This document shows positions 16,692 to 26,142 of a stretch of 64,000 nt of DNA, in pieces. The position numbers were made by a program, and so were the translations under genes. The notes under the pieces were generated by a model. It saw nothing but the letters and a program-made list of their open reading frames with translations, did no database searches and was not told the DNA's origin. Every line of letters starts with the position of its first letter. Within the stretch, counting starts at the first letter, position 1. The stretch is from positions 310,001 through 374,000 of the forward strand of contig NZ_KZ454940.1 in the NCBI RefSeq assembly GCF_002797355.1, in the 5' to 3' direction. This DNA comes from Bacillus xiapuensis (GTDB lineage Bacteria > Bacillota > Bacilli > Bacillales > Domibacillaceae).

Positions 16692-19600
16692 TTATTTTAT
16701 TGTTAATTGGTAAGGCTGAGCCGAAGCGCGGCCTTGTGTTTCGCTAATTTCGATAAAGTATCGGCCTTTTTTCAAATGAAGGACGGCCAGCTCCTCATCC
16801 CCGCTTCCATATTGATCGAAGCTTTGTACGAGCTTGCCTTTCGCGTTATAAATCTCGATTTTGCCATCGAGACCTTGTTCCATCTGCAAATTCATGGCGT
16901 ACTGCTTATCCTTCGCTACGTTTAAAACGAAATGATCCACATCACCAAATGGCACCTCAGCATTCATATAGCCATTGATTCCTAAACCGCCGCGCATTTT
17001 CTTTAAACTGATCGGCTTCGCCGGCACATGCTGGACAACTTTACCGTCTCCATCCTTTACGTTCCCGAACATTTTGGCCAGCTTCACTTCGTATGGCTGT
17101 ACATTCGGAGACATGGACGTGAACGGGCTGACCATTAAGAAATAACCGGCATTCTTCTTGGCTTTGAAGGAAAGATCCACTTTTGTATCAAATGACATTT
17201 CCATAAGATTCGGACCAAAAGGAACTGCTTTTAGCTTTTCTTCCTCATCTAGCACCTTATCTCCGTTCGTGTCTTCAATCAGCTGACCGCTAAATACGAT
17301 CGGCGTGCGCAAATTATAAGGAACTTTTGCTTGTTCCGCAGTCGGCTTAGGCGACCGGATCATGAGACGGTAAATATCCGTTCCTGCCCCGTTTTTGAAA
17401 TAATAGTGATCCGTATCTCCCGGACGAATAAAGAAATTATGATACGATTTGCCTTGCTTGATGCTTAGCGCCTGTTCTGGATTATTCTCGTCCTCATCTA
17501 TTTCTTTCGGCAAATCGGCCACTTTGGCTGTTTGGATCGTGTACGGATCGGCTGACAAATCATAGGATGAGTTTTCCAATTTCAGAATATATGTTTTTCC
17601 GGCGTTCAGCGCCGCGTTCGTCGCATTCTGTTGCATGCCTAACAGCTCGCCCAGTATCGCGCTTATCGTATCTGCTTCCTCGATAATCGGAATAAGGGAT
17701 TCGCTCTCCTTATCATACTCTAGAATCGAGGCTGTCGGAGTCATACTGGAGCCCTTCTTAACCTGGATATCATAGATTCCATCGGCAGAAGGCGTGAATT
17801 TATAATAATCCTCATCTCCCTCCACTTGGAAATAACCTTGCTTATCGTTTCCGAGTGTATAAGGAAGCGCATGGGCTAAGATATCCTTCGTCATATCCTC
17901 TTCCTCAAGCTCTTCTTCTGCGGACTCTTCTTCCAATGTATGATCAATTTTCTCCGCTGCTTTTTCATCTGCGTACTCTTGCGGATCAATATCTCCCTCT
18001 TGCAGGCTTGCTTCTAGATCTTCTGTAAATGGCAGCCCGTCTTCATCTTCAGGTAGCTGCTTTTCTTCCACTTTCAATTGGTATGGGTAGGCCGATGAAT
18101 CATAAGAGCTGAGCTCCATAGCATCTTCCCCCATGCCTAGTAACGACAGAATGGAATCCATTGACATATCCTCAGAGATCACTTCATTAGTTACCGCCAC
18201 TTCATATTTCACGCCTGGGACAGCTTTAAATGAAAGGACTTCCCCATCATTCAGGCCGTTATCATCGGCAGAAACCACTTCTTCCCCATCAGCAGACATC
18301 GATACGCTGATGGATGTATTGACTCCTGGCAGATCAGACAGTGAAATCGAGAGAACTTTTGGCTGATCAACCGATAAAGTGAAATAATCGTAATCCGGGG
18401 TACCTTCTTCTTCTGAAAATACAGTAAAGTCCTCTTTAATAAATGGCAGAGAGGTAATGTTCACTGGATTTTCCTGAGTGGCTTGATCTGCTTTCAAATC
18501 GGTATATTTATCGGCTTTAAAGGTATAGCTGGATTTTCCGGAAGCATCGTAGCTGCCATTGACATCCTTAATGCCAATAACCAGCGTGCCTTTTTCTTCC
18601 GCTGTGTATAGATACCCTTCCTGTTTGCCGGCTCGTCCTTTGTCCCACTCCATTAACGTGCCTTCTTCCGCTTCTGCCCCTTCAGGGATAAAATAAAATT
18701 CCATGCCATAATCATAAGATTGACTCGCTGATAGAACTGTTTGGACATGTTCCTTTTCATTTAAAGGAATCTTATACCAATGCATTTCTCCCGGCGACTT
18801 GATGCTGCCTTGCAGCGTATTTTTCTCTTTGGTTAATGCTTTCGCTGATTTGATCAGTTCATCCCCTGTATAGACAGGCTTTTTGGGCAGCTTTTTCGGG
18901 TCGAATTTCAGCGCATTCAGCGGATTAACCAGCCCGTTAGCAAATGTTAAATCATAGCCTTTCGGACCGAGGTCGGTCGCGGTTCTTTCAAGAATATTCT
19001 CCACATCATAGGATGTTAAGTTCGGATATTTGGATTTTAATAGGGAAGCCGCCCCAGCAACCATTGGAGAAGCCATGGACGTTCCAGTCAATAGAGAAAA
19101 AGTAGACCCTTTTCCCTGTTCATAGCCTGTGTTATAAATATCCTCTCCAGGAGCTACCACATCGACGGAAGCTCCGTAATTCGAGCTGTCCGAAAGCTTT
19201 TTATGGCGGTTAATATTCCCTACGCTAATGACGCCCGGATAAGCCGCCGGATAAGAATAGGTATCCGTTCTCTCATTTCCTGCTGCCGCAACGACAACGA
19301 TACCAGCATCAATCGCTTTTTCAATCGCTTCCGCTACAACTGGAGAAGAAGCCGGTCCGCCGAGGCTAAGGTTAATGACATTCGCTTTTTTAGAAATAGC
19401 GTAAAGAATCCCTTCCGCAATCGTAAAGTCGTTGGCTGCAAGATCACCGTTGAATACATCAACAGGCAAGATCTTGGCTTTAGGATTCACTCCATGGCCG
19501 CCAATGCCGTTATCCGCTTTCGCTCCAATGATCCCCGCTACATGCGTACCATGCAGATCACGAACCGGTGTTCGCGCAGGATCCGCTGCATTATATGGCG

Positions 19601-20177
19601 GCAGCAACTGCCCCTTCAAATCCGGATGCTTATAATCAACACCGCCGTCGACAACAGCGACCGTTACCTGATGTTTGCCCGCCTGCGGCAATGCCTTATC
19701 CACATTCAGCATTGGCAAATGGTACATTTTAGATTTCTTAGGGTCGCCTTTAACTGCGGCAAACTGCTTGTACTTAATGCTTGGGGTAATAGAAACGACT
19801 TCTTTTTGTTTGCGGTACACCTTTAACACATCGCTGGCTTTTGCTTTTTTCGGGATATAAACCACATCGTATCCCAATTGCGGCAAGGAGCGAACAAGCT
19901 TTACGCCCGCTTTCTTATGTATGCTTTTCGCAATAGGCTTCTTATACTTGATAACAAGCGTCTGAGCGTCGGCTAATCGGTTCATTTCTTTATTCGCTTT
20001 ATAAGCCTCCAGCTTTCTCTCTTTCTCTCCTGCTGTAATGGAAGCCGACTTGGCTGCCTTCTGAAACACTTTGACCTCTTCACTGTGAATAGGCTGATCG
20101 GCGGCAAGTGCGGCTGCCGGAAAGGCCATAATAGCTGAAACCCCGATCGCTAATCCACGTTTCCAACTTTTAACCAT
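16692..20177 (-). CDS. Secreted subtilisin-family (S8) protease with PPC-type C-terminal domains
   Basis: 1161 aa from the ATG at 20177 (GGGGG upstream; the longer frame to 20246 has no site and would mask the signal peptide). Signal peptide MVKSWKRGLAIG ... ALAA, an I9-like propeptide (~50-140), then the catalytic domain with Asp177 (VVDGGVD), His209 (HGTHVAG), oxyanion Asn301 (AAGNE) and Ser367 (GTSMASP). The remaining ~700 residues hold at least three acidic, beta-rich PPC-like domains (DTDHYYFKN, DEDYYKFTP, DVDHFVLNV). It has no SLH domain, so it is likely released. It might process surface proteins; inferred only. Confidence 0.92.
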   Translation of the reverse strand: MVKSWKRGLAIGVSAIMAFPAAALAADQPIHSEEVKVFQKAAKSASITAGEKERKLEAYKANKEMNRLADAQTLVIKYKKPIAKSIHKKAGVKLVRSLPQLGYDVVYIPKKAKASDVLKVYRKQKEVVSITPSIKYKQFAAVKGDPKKSKMYHLPMLNVDKALPQAGKHQVTVAVVDGGVDYKHPDLKGQLLPPYNAADPARTPVRDLHGTHVAGIIGAKADNGIGGHGVNPKAKILPVDVFNGDLAANDFTIAEGILYAISKKANVINLSLGGPASSPVVAEAIEKAIDAGIVVVAAAGNERTDTYSYPAAYPGVISVGNINRHKKLSDSSNYGASVDVVAPGEDIYNTGYEQGKGSTFSLLTGTSMASPMVAGAASLLKSKYPNLTSYDVENILERTATDLGPKGYDLTFANGLVNPLNALKFDPKKLPKKPVYTGDELIKSAKALTKEKNTLQGSIKSPGEMHWYKIPLNEKEHVQTVLSASQSYDYGMEFYFIPEGAEAEEGTLMEWDKGRAGKQEGYLYTAEEKGTLVIGIKDVNGSYDASGKSSYTFKADKYTDLKADQATQENPVNITSLPFIKEDFTVFSEEEGTPDYDYFTLSVDQPKVLSISLSDLPGVNTSISVSMSADGEEVVSADDNGLNDGEVLSFKAVPGVKYEVAVTNEVISEDMSMDSILSLLGMGEDAMELSSYDSSAYPYQLKVEEKQLPEDEDGLPFTEDLEASLQEGDIDPQEYADEKAAEKIDHTLEEESAEEELEEEDMTKDILAHALPYTLGNDKQGYFQVEGDEDYYKFTPSADGIYDIQVKKGSSMTPTASILEYDKESESLIPIIEEADTISAILGELLGMQQNATNAALNAGKTYILKLENSSYDLSADPYTIQTAKVADLPKEIDEDENNPEQALSIKQGKSYHNFFIRPGDTDHYYFKNGAGTDIYRLMIRSPKPTAEQAKVPYNLRTPIVFSGQLIEDTNGDKVLDEEEKLKAVPFGPNLMEMSFDTKVDLSFKAKKNAGYFLMVSPFTSMSPNVQPYEVKLAKMFGNVKDGDGKVVQHVPAKPISLKKMRGGLGINGYMNAEVPFGDVDHFVLNVAKDKQYAMNLQMEQGLDGKIEIYNAKGKLVQSFDQYGSGDEELAVLHLKKGRYFIEISETQGRASAQPYQLTIK

Positions 20178-20296
20178 ATTAATGATTCCCCCTACTAACA
20201 ATTTGTCATCATCCATCATAACGGATAAAAGGGTAAAAAGTTTCACTTTTTAAGAAATACTTAACAATTTATGAATTTTTTTCGAACAATCAATAA

Positions 20297-20346
20297 AAAA
20301 GCAGCAGAAAATCAGATCGATAAAATCCTTTTTCTCTGCTGCTTTC
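20297..20346 (-). terminator. Terminator of serC-serA
   Basis: AGAAAGCAGCAGAG and CTGCTGCTTTTTT pair at the ends of a larger hairpin just after serA on the minus strand. Confidence 0.7.
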
Positions 20347-20353
20347 TAGAGCA

Positions 20354-21529
20354 TTAAATCACGCGTACGGTGACAACACCTTCAATTTGGTTGATTTTTT
20401 CCAACAAACCTGGTATGACATCGCCGTTTACTTGATTCTCGATATCGATCATCGTGTAGGCGTAGTCGCCGCGGCTTCTGTTGACCATGTCTGCAATATT
20501 TAGATGATAATCAGACAAGGCGGCTGTAATTTGTCCAACCATGTTTGGCACATTTTTATGGTAAGCCGTTACGCGGCGTCTTCCTGTGTAAGGAAGAGAA
20601 GCATTGGGCAAGTTAACAGAGTTTTTAATATTCCCTGTTTCCAAAAACTCTTTCACTTGGCGAGAAGCCATGATTGCGCAATTTTCTTCCGATTCTTTCG
20701 TTGATGCGCCAAGATGAGGAATCGGCACGACATTTTTCATTTTCAGCACATGATCATTCGGGAAGTCGGTAATATATTTAGCCACAATTCCTTTTTCAAT
20801 CGCTGCGGCCATGTCCTGCTCATTAACAAGCTCACCGCGTGAGAAATTCAAAATGTGAACGCCCTGCTTCATGAGCGCAAAGGCATCCTCATTAAACATT
20901 CCTTTCGTTCCATCCGTCAGCGGTACATGCACCGTAATATAGTCACTGTTGGCAAACAGCTCTTCCAATGTTAGCGCGCGCTTGACATTGCGGGAAAGCT
21001 TCCAAGCGGTGTCCACGGAGATAAACGGATCGAAGCCGATGACATCCATATCGAGATTGAGCGCATCATTAGCCACGAGCGCTCCAATCGCTCCCAAACC
21101 GATAACCCCTAATGTCTTGCCTTTGATTTCCTTACCGACAAATTTCTTTTTGCCCGCTTCCACAAGCTTAGGCACTTGGTCGCCTTGTCCTTCAAGCGTT
21201 CTCGTCCATTGCACACCGGCAAATAAATTGCGGGAAGAAGCCATCAGCGTTGTCAGCACCAGTTCTTTCACGGCATTGGCATTCGCTCCGGGAGTATTGA
21301 AAACAACGATTCCCCGCTCGGTGCATGCGCTTACCGGGATGTTATTCACACCAGCTCCCGCACGCGCAATGGCTTTTGTGTTTTCAGAAATCTCCACGTT
21401 ATGTAAGTTAAAGCTTCGCAGCACGATCGCATCAGGATGGTCGCTATCATTATCAATGGTGTAGCGGTCTTGGTCAAAAACATTCAATCCGCATTGGGCA
21501 ATATTGTTTAATGTTTTAATCGTATACAC
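20354..21529 (-). CDS. serA: D-3-phosphoglycerate dehydrogenase
   Basis: 391 aa. First step of serine synthesis: 3-phosphoglycerate to 3-phosphohydroxypyruvate with NAD. Rossmann motif GLGAIGALVANDA, substrate/catalytic segments NFSRGEL, Asp in FPNDH, and His in IPHLGAST. A short ACT domain ends the protein (~320-391), unlike the ~525-aa B. subtilis form which has an extra intervening domain; this is the shorter type. 18 nt after serC, same transcript. Confidence 0.93.
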   Translation of the reverse strand: MYTIKTLNNIAQCGLNVFDQDRYTIDNDSDHPDAIVLRSFNLHNVEISENTKAIARAGAGVNNIPVSACTERGIVVFNTPGANANAVKELVLTTLMASSRNLFAGVQWTRTLEGQGDQVPKLVEAGKKKFVGKEIKGKTLGVIGLGAIGALVANDALNLDMDVIGFDPFISVDTAWKLSRNVKRALTLEELFANSDYITVHVPLTDGTKGMFNEDAFALMKQGVHILNFSRGELVNEQDMAAAIEKGIVAKYITDFPNDHVLKMKNVVPIPHLGASTKESEENCAIMASRQVKEFLETGNIKNSVNLPNASLPYTGRRRVTAYHKNVPNMVGQITAALSDYHLNIADMVNRSRGDYAYTMIDIENQVNGDVIPGLLEKINQIEGVVTVRVI

Positions 21530-21547
21530 TGGTTCATTCTCCCTTTT

Positions 21548-22630
21548 TTATTGATGATTTTTTTCGAATTCTCTCATGAAGGCGACGAGCGCTTGCACCC
21601 CTTCTACGGGCATCGCATTATAGATACTAGCGCGCATGCCGCCGACAGAACGGTGGCCTTTTAATGTCTCCAGCCCCGCCTCTTTTGCTTCCTTCACGAA
21701 TGCGGCATCTAATTCAGCAGACGGGGAAACAAACGGAATGTTCATAATCGAACGGCTGTCTTTTCTTACCGGTGAAGTAAACATCTCTGATTCTTCTAAA
21801 TAACGGTATAAAATGTCCGCTTTTTTGCGGTTTATTTTCTCGATCTCTTTCAGGCCGCCGAGCTCTTTCAGCCATTCAAAGACAAGCTTTGCCATATAAA
21901 TTCCATAGGTTGGCGGTGTGTTATATAAAGATCGTCCTTCACTATGAGTCTTGTAATCAAGCATCGTCGGACAGTTTTCAGAAGTTCGGCCGATTAAATC
22001 TTCTCGAATAATCACGACCGTTAAGCCGGCAGGCCCGATGTTTTTTTGCGCTCCTGCGTAAATTAAGCCGAATTGGGAGACATCGATCTCTTCCGACAAA
22101 ATGTTGGAAGACATATCCGCAACGAGAGGGATATTTCCTGTATCCGGAATGTCAGAGTAGGCTGTCCCTTCAATCGTATTGTTCGTTGTAATATGCACAT
22201 AATCGGCATCCGGGCTGATCAGGCTACTGTCGATTTTCGGGATGAACGTGAAGCTTTCTTCTTCCGATGAAGCAATCACCCGCACCTCCCCGAATTTCTT
22301 CGCCTCTTTAATGGCTTTCTTAGACCATGAACCCGTATTGACATAATCCGCTTTTTTGTTTTTGCCCATCAGGTTCAGCGGCACCATTGCAAATTGCTGC
22401 GAGGCTCCTCCTTGTACAAATAAGACCTTGTAGTTGTCAGGAATGTTCATTAATTCTCTAAGCAGCTGCTCCGCTTCGGTAATAATCTCCGTAAATAATT
22501 GCGAACGATGGCTTAACTCCATAACGGACATACCTGAATCCGAATAATTCACCAGTTCCTTTTGAGCTTTTTCCAGCACCGGCAGCGGCAGCATAGAAGG
22601 ACCCGCTGAAAAATTATACACTCTTTTCAT
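21548..22630 (-). CDS. serC: Phosphoserine aminotransferase
   Basis: 360 aa, PLP-dependent; converts 3-phosphohydroxypyruvate plus glutamate to phosphoserine. The PLP lysine lies in [21 protein letters not shown] at the N-terminus and the [10 protein letters not shown] motif near the end are typical. First gene of serC-serA, with a strong promoter and palindrome just upstream. Confidence 0.95.
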   Translation of the reverse strand: MKRVYNFSAGPSMLPLPVLEKAQKELVNYSDSGMSVMELSHRSQLFTEIITEAEQLLRELMNIPDNYKVLFVQGGASQQFAMVPLNLMGKNKKADYVNTGSWSKKAIKEAKKFGEVRVIASSEEESFTFIPKIDSSLISPDADYVHITTNNTIEGTAYSDIPDTGNIPLVADMSSNILSEEIDVSQFGLIYAGAQKNIGPAGLTVVIIREDLIGRTSENCPTMLDYKTHSEGRSLYNTPPTYGIYMAKLVFEWLKELGGLKEIEKINRKKADILYRYLEESEMFTSPVRKDSRSIMNIPFVSPSAELDAAFVKEAKEAGLETLKGHRSVGGMRASIYNAMPVEGVQALVAFMREFEKNHQ

Positions 22631-22669
22631 GTCAACACCCTCATTCGTTATAATTGGATATCAGAAAAT

Positions 22670-22703
22670 TTATACTTTAATATTATTCGAATTATAAAGT
22701 ATA
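22670..22703. promoter_or_regulatory. Palindrome over serC promoter
   Basis: TTATACTTTA ... TAAAGTATAA, 10-bp arms and 14-nt spacer, covering the -10 and start point. Likely repressor site; the regulator is not identifiable. Confidence 0.5.
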
Positions 22704-22719
22704 AATACATCATAATCAA
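22691..22719 (-). promoter_or_regulatory. Sigma-A promoter of serC-serA
   Basis: Minus-strand TTGATT (22719-22714), 17-nt spacer, TATAAT (22696-22691). Confidence 0.75.
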
Positions 22720-23012
22720 GAGGAACGAAGCAGATGAAATGGGGGTTCACAATGTTGGTAACGCTTACATAACCGCCATAATGGGAATTTGTTATTCACG
22801 AACATTTTTTTGTTTATTATGTTTTTTGTTCGCGTTTAAAGGTGGTCAAGTGCAAAGCTGTCCGTTTGAATAATAGCTTTAAAAAGGTGGAAAATTCTCA
22901 ATATTAAAACTTTTGTATTTTCATAGCGATTTTTTGATATTTTGATATAATATAAGACATCAAGTTGTGATTTTCGACAAAATACTTTTAATCCTTTTAA
23001 ATTTTTCAACAA

Positions 23013-23040
23013 TTGTACAGTCTTTTCAAAATGTTAAAAT
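23013..23040 (+). promoter_or_regulatory. Promoter of alanine/glutamine symporter gene
   Basis: TTGTAC, 16 nt, TAAAAT. It lies upstream of the cre box and 113 nt before the start codon. Confidence 0.5.
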
Positions 23041-23055
23041 AGATTTGAAGGCTAG

Positions 23056-23069
23056 TGAAAACGCTTTCA
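23056..23069 (+). promoter_or_regulatory. cre box (CcpA site)
   Basis: TGAAAACGCTTTCA matches the consensus TGWAANCGNTNWCA at every position. About 15 nt after the -10, so bound CcpA should repress. Between it and the start codon lies an imperfect hairpin (CTTTTTCTGCC with GGCAAAGAAAAAG, 23086-23129). Confidence 0.8.
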
Positions 23070-23152
23070 AAGATGGGGGTTATGCTCTTTTTCTGCCTAA
23101 TCCGCGAATTATGCGGCAAAGAAAAAGATGAATGAAACAAGGGGGATTGAAC

Positions 23153-24556
23153 ATGCTAGAAATTTTGGAAAAGGTCAACGGGGTGCTATGGGGAACGCCC
23201 AGTCTCATTCTCCTAGTCGGCACCGGCTTATTTCTCACTTTGCTCCTCAGAGGGCTGCAATTTCGCAGGCTTCTCTACGCCTTTAAGCTGGCTTTCTCAA
23301 AGGAGCAGGCAGAGGATGCCCAGGCGGAGGGAGATGTCAGTAACTTTAAAGCGTTAATGACCGCCCTTGCGGCTACGATTGGAAACGGGAATATCGCCGG
23401 AGTGGCAACTGCGATTACACTAGGGGGACCAGGAGCGATTTTCTGGATGTGGATCGTGGGGCTGCTGGGAATGGCAACAAAGTATGCTGAAGCGCTGCTG
23501 GCGATGAAATACAGGGTTAAAAACAGCAAGGGGGAATATTCCGGCGGGCCAATGTATTATATTGAACGAGGATTAGGGAGGAAATGGAAATGGCTGGCGG
23601 TGCTATTTGCCTTGTTTGGCGCATTCGCCGCTCTAGGAATCGGAAATAGCGTTCAGTCCAACACGATTTCTGATGTTATGACCAAAAGCTTTCATATTAA
23701 CGATTGGGTGACCGGCATAGTGCTTGTCGTTTTAACGGCTTTGATTATTTTTGGCGGCATTCAGCGAATTAGCACCGTTGCCGGCTTTTTTGTTCCGATC
23801 ATGGCTTTTCTTTATATCGGCGGCTCGCTGCTGATTATCGGAATTCATTATGATCAGATCCTTCCTGCTTTTCAATTGATTTTCCACCACGCCTTCCAGC
23901 CCGTTGCCGCCGCGGGCGGATTTACGGGAATTGTCGTGGCAGAAGCGATCCGCAACGGAGTGTCTAAAGGGATTTTCTCGAATGAAGCAGGTCTGGGAAC
24001 AGCGGCGCTTATCGCCGGAAACGCCAGGGCCGATCATCCCGTAAAACAAGCACTCGTTGCGATGACCGGTACATTTATCGTGACGATTGTCGTCTGTACG
24101 ATGACGGGGCTTGTCCTGCTGATGACAGGCTTTTGGGATCCGACCGGCGGAATGATTTCCGGAGTCGCTCATGACCCGAACCTCGAAGGCGGCGCCTTAA
24201 CGACCGCGGCTTTCGGATCGGCACTCGGCGCTGCCGGGGAATGGATCGTTTCTTTATCCGTTATTTTCTTTGGATTTTCCACCATTGTCGGCTGGTACAT
24301 GTACGGGGAAAAATGCTTTGAATATTTGGCCGGATTAAAGTACATTACAGCTTACCGCTTTATCTATGTTACGGCGACAGGGATCGGAGCCGTTGCCAGT
24401 CTTACTACCGTTTGGGCCTTCGCTGATATGGCCAACGCTTTAATGATGATCCCTAACTTAATCGGTATTCTCTTCCTGTACAAGGTCATTGTGAAAGAGA
24501 CCCAGCATTATTTCAACAGCAAAGCCAGTAAGGAAGACAAAAGAAAAGCAAGCTGA
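23153..24556 (+). CDS. alsT: Sodium:alanine/glutamine symporter (AGCS family)
   Basis: 467 aa from the ATG at 23153 (AAGGGGG 7 nt before). About ten membrane segments. Family signature regions include TALAATIGNGNIAGVATAI, GGPMYYIERGLG and SNEAGLGTAAL, which form the substrate and sodium site. Imports alanine, glycine or glutamine; B. subtilis has several paralogues (AlsT/GlnT, YrbD) and the exact substrate cannot be read from sequence. A perfect cre box suggests carbon repression. Monocistronic with terminator. Confidence 0.88.
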   Translation: MLEILEKVNGVLWGTPSLILLVGTGLFLTLLLRGLQFRRLLYAFKLAFSKEQAEDAQAEGDVSNFKALMTALAATIGNGNIAGVATAITLGGPGAIFWMWIVGLLGMATKYAEALLAMKYRVKNSKGEYSGGPMYYIERGLGRKWKWLAVLFALFGAFAALGIGNSVQSNTISDVMTKSFHINDWVTGIVLVVLTALIIFGGIQRISTVAGFFVPIMAFLYIGGSLLIIGIHYDQILPAFQLIFHHAFQPVAAAGGFTGIVVAEAIRNGVSKGIFSNEAGLGTAALIAGNARADHPVKQALVAMTGTFIVTIVVCTMTGLVLLMTGFWDPTGGMISGVAHDPNLEGGALTTAAFGSALGAAGEWIVSLSVIFFGFSTIVGWYMYGEKCFEYLAGLKYITAYRFIYVTATGIGAVASLTTVWAFADMANALMMIPNLIGILFLYKVIVKETQHYFNSKASKEDKRKAS

Positions 24557-24561
24557 CGTTC

Positions 24562-24595
24562 AAGCAGCTGACTGTGAATAGTCAGCTGCTTTTTC
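24562..24595 (+). terminator. Terminator of alsT
   Basis: AGCAGCTGACT/AGTCAGCTGCT stem, 6-nt loop, then T5. Confidence 0.9.
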
Positions 24596-24709
24596 ATGCT
24601 GCAATAAGCGCATTATTTTTTAAGAAATGCGTCTATTCATATAGAAAGCTGTATAATAATGCTGTATAATAGCTACAATTTGTGTTCAATAAGAAAAAGG
24701 AGAGTTACT

Positions 24710-25975
24710 ATGCGCACTTATCAAGTTGATGAACGCCCGCCGGCGCTGGCACTTGTGCCGCTTAGCTTGCAGCATTTATTCGCTATGTTTGGCTCCACAG
24801 TGCTCGTGCCGATTCTGTTCGGGATCAATCCAGCGACGATTTTATTGATGAACGGCATCGGTACACTCCTTTACATTGTGCTTTGTAAAGGACAAATCCC
24901 CGCTTATCTCGGTTCCAGCTTCGCCTTCATTTCTCCCGTAACGGCCGTCATGGCGGATAAAGGGTACAACGCCGCTCTTGGCGGATTCATTGCTGTCGGC
25001 ATCCTCTTTATTCTCATTGCCTGGATCATTAAAGTGGCGGGAACGAGATGGATTGACGTCGTCTTTCCTCCGGCCGCGATGGGAGCTATCGTCGCTGTCA
25101 TCGGCCTCGAACTCGTGCCCGTGGCCAGCGGCATGGCGGGGCTTGTGAATCCTGAACCCGGAAAGCCCTGGACACCCGATGCGGATACGATTACCGTTTC
25201 CCTGCTGACGCTTGGCATTACACTAGTCGGCAATGTGATGTTCAGAGGATTTTTGAAAATCATCCCGATTTTAATTGGAATTATATCCGGCTATGTGATC
25301 GCCTTTTTTTACGGTCTTGTGGACTTTCAGCCTGTCCGTGAAGCCCAATGGTTCGCCTTGCCTGACTTCTACGCGCCGGAGTTCGACATTTCCAGCATGG
25401 CGATTATCATTCCCGCCGCTCTCGTTGTGATAGCTGAACATATTAGCCATTTAGTCGTGACCGAGAAGATTGTCGAGCGCGATTTAATGAAAAGGCCCGG
25501 TCTTGGCGTCTCCTTATTCGGCAATGGGATTTCCACTGTCATTTCCGGATTCGTCGGCTCAACACCGAATACGACTTACGGAGAGAACATCGGCGTGCTC
25601 GCGATGACCAAAGTCTATTCCACATGGGTCATCGGCGGCGCTGCTGTAATGGCCATTATTCTTTCCTTCTCCGGAAAGCTTGCGGCTTTAATCTCGACGA
25701 TTCCAACAGCGGTGATGGGCGGAATTTCCCTGCTGCTGTTCGGAGTCATTGCCGTTTCTGGCTTGCGCATGCTCGTGGAATCGAAAGTGGATTACTCCAA
25801 GCCAACGAACATGATTTTAACAACGGTCGTGCTGGTGATTGGATTGAGCGGCGCGACGCTGACAATCGGAAGCCTGCAGCTAAAAGGCATGGCGTTAGCC
25901 ACCGTCATTGCCATCCTGCTCAGCCTGTTCTTTACCATCATTGATAAGCTGAAAATTTCCAACGACTATGAATAA
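24710..25975 (+). CDS. pyrP: Uracil permease (NCS2 family)
   Basis: 421 aa from the ATG at 24710 (AAAAGGAGA 7 nt before). Fourteen-helix NCS2 fold; uracil-type signature in LSLQHLFAMFGSTVLVP, YLGSSFAFISP, the substrate Glu in IAEHISHL and the GSTPNTTYGENIG loop. Close to B. subtilis PyrP (435 aa) and E. coli UraA. It stands alone, not in a pyr operon, and I see no PyrR attenuator in its leader. Two TATAAT boxes (about 24652 and 24664) precede it. The repeat element starts right at its stop codon. Confidence 0.9.
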   Translation: MRTYQVDERPPALALVPLSLQHLFAMFGSTVLVPILFGINPATILLMNGIGTLLYIVLCKGQIPAYLGSSFAFISPVTAVMADKGYNAALGGFIAVGILFILIAWIIKVAGTRWIDVVFPPAAMGAIVAVIGLELVPVASGMAGLVNPEPGKPWTPDADTITVSLLTLGITLVGNVMFRGFLKIIPILIGIISGYVIAFFYGLVDFQPVREAQWFALPDFYAPEFDISSMAIIIPAALVVIAEHISHLVVTEKIVERDLMKRPGLGVSLFGNGISTVISGFVGSTPNTTYGENIGVLAMTKVYSTWVIGGAAVMAIILSFSGKLAALISTIPTAVMGGISLLLFGVIAVSGLRMLVESKVDYSKPTNMILTTVVLVIGLSGATLTIGSLQLKGMALATVIAILLSLFFTIIDKLKISNDYE

Positions 25976-26142
25976 GCAGGGGCTGCGACGCAACTCAATT
26001 TGCTGTCATGACAGCCGAATCATTGTATGTTACTAAAAACATGAAGAACATTAAAACCGAACTATTACGAAGCTCCCGATTAGAGCTGCGGATAATAGTT
26101 CGGCTTTTTGATTAGCTGAAAACCTTTTGTTCCAGCCTCTTT
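25976..26142 (-). repeat. ~168-bp repeat element, copy 1
   Basis: Minus-strand orientation. Starts with GAAAGAGGCTGGAACAAAA at 26142 and ends in a degenerate inverted copy near 25976. The middle holds a hairpin with CCGAACTATTA / TAATAGTTCGG arms. Most of its length aligns to the copies at 50001 and 61071. It fills the gap between the pyrP and cvfB stops and probably terminates both transcripts. Confidence 0.85.

Noticed and set aside
19203-19826. 207-aa plus-strand frame
   Set aside because: Antisense to the subtilase catalytic domain; Arg/Asn-rich shadow without ribosome site.
20949-21464. 171-aa plus-strand frame
   Set aside because: Shadow of serA on the opposite strand.
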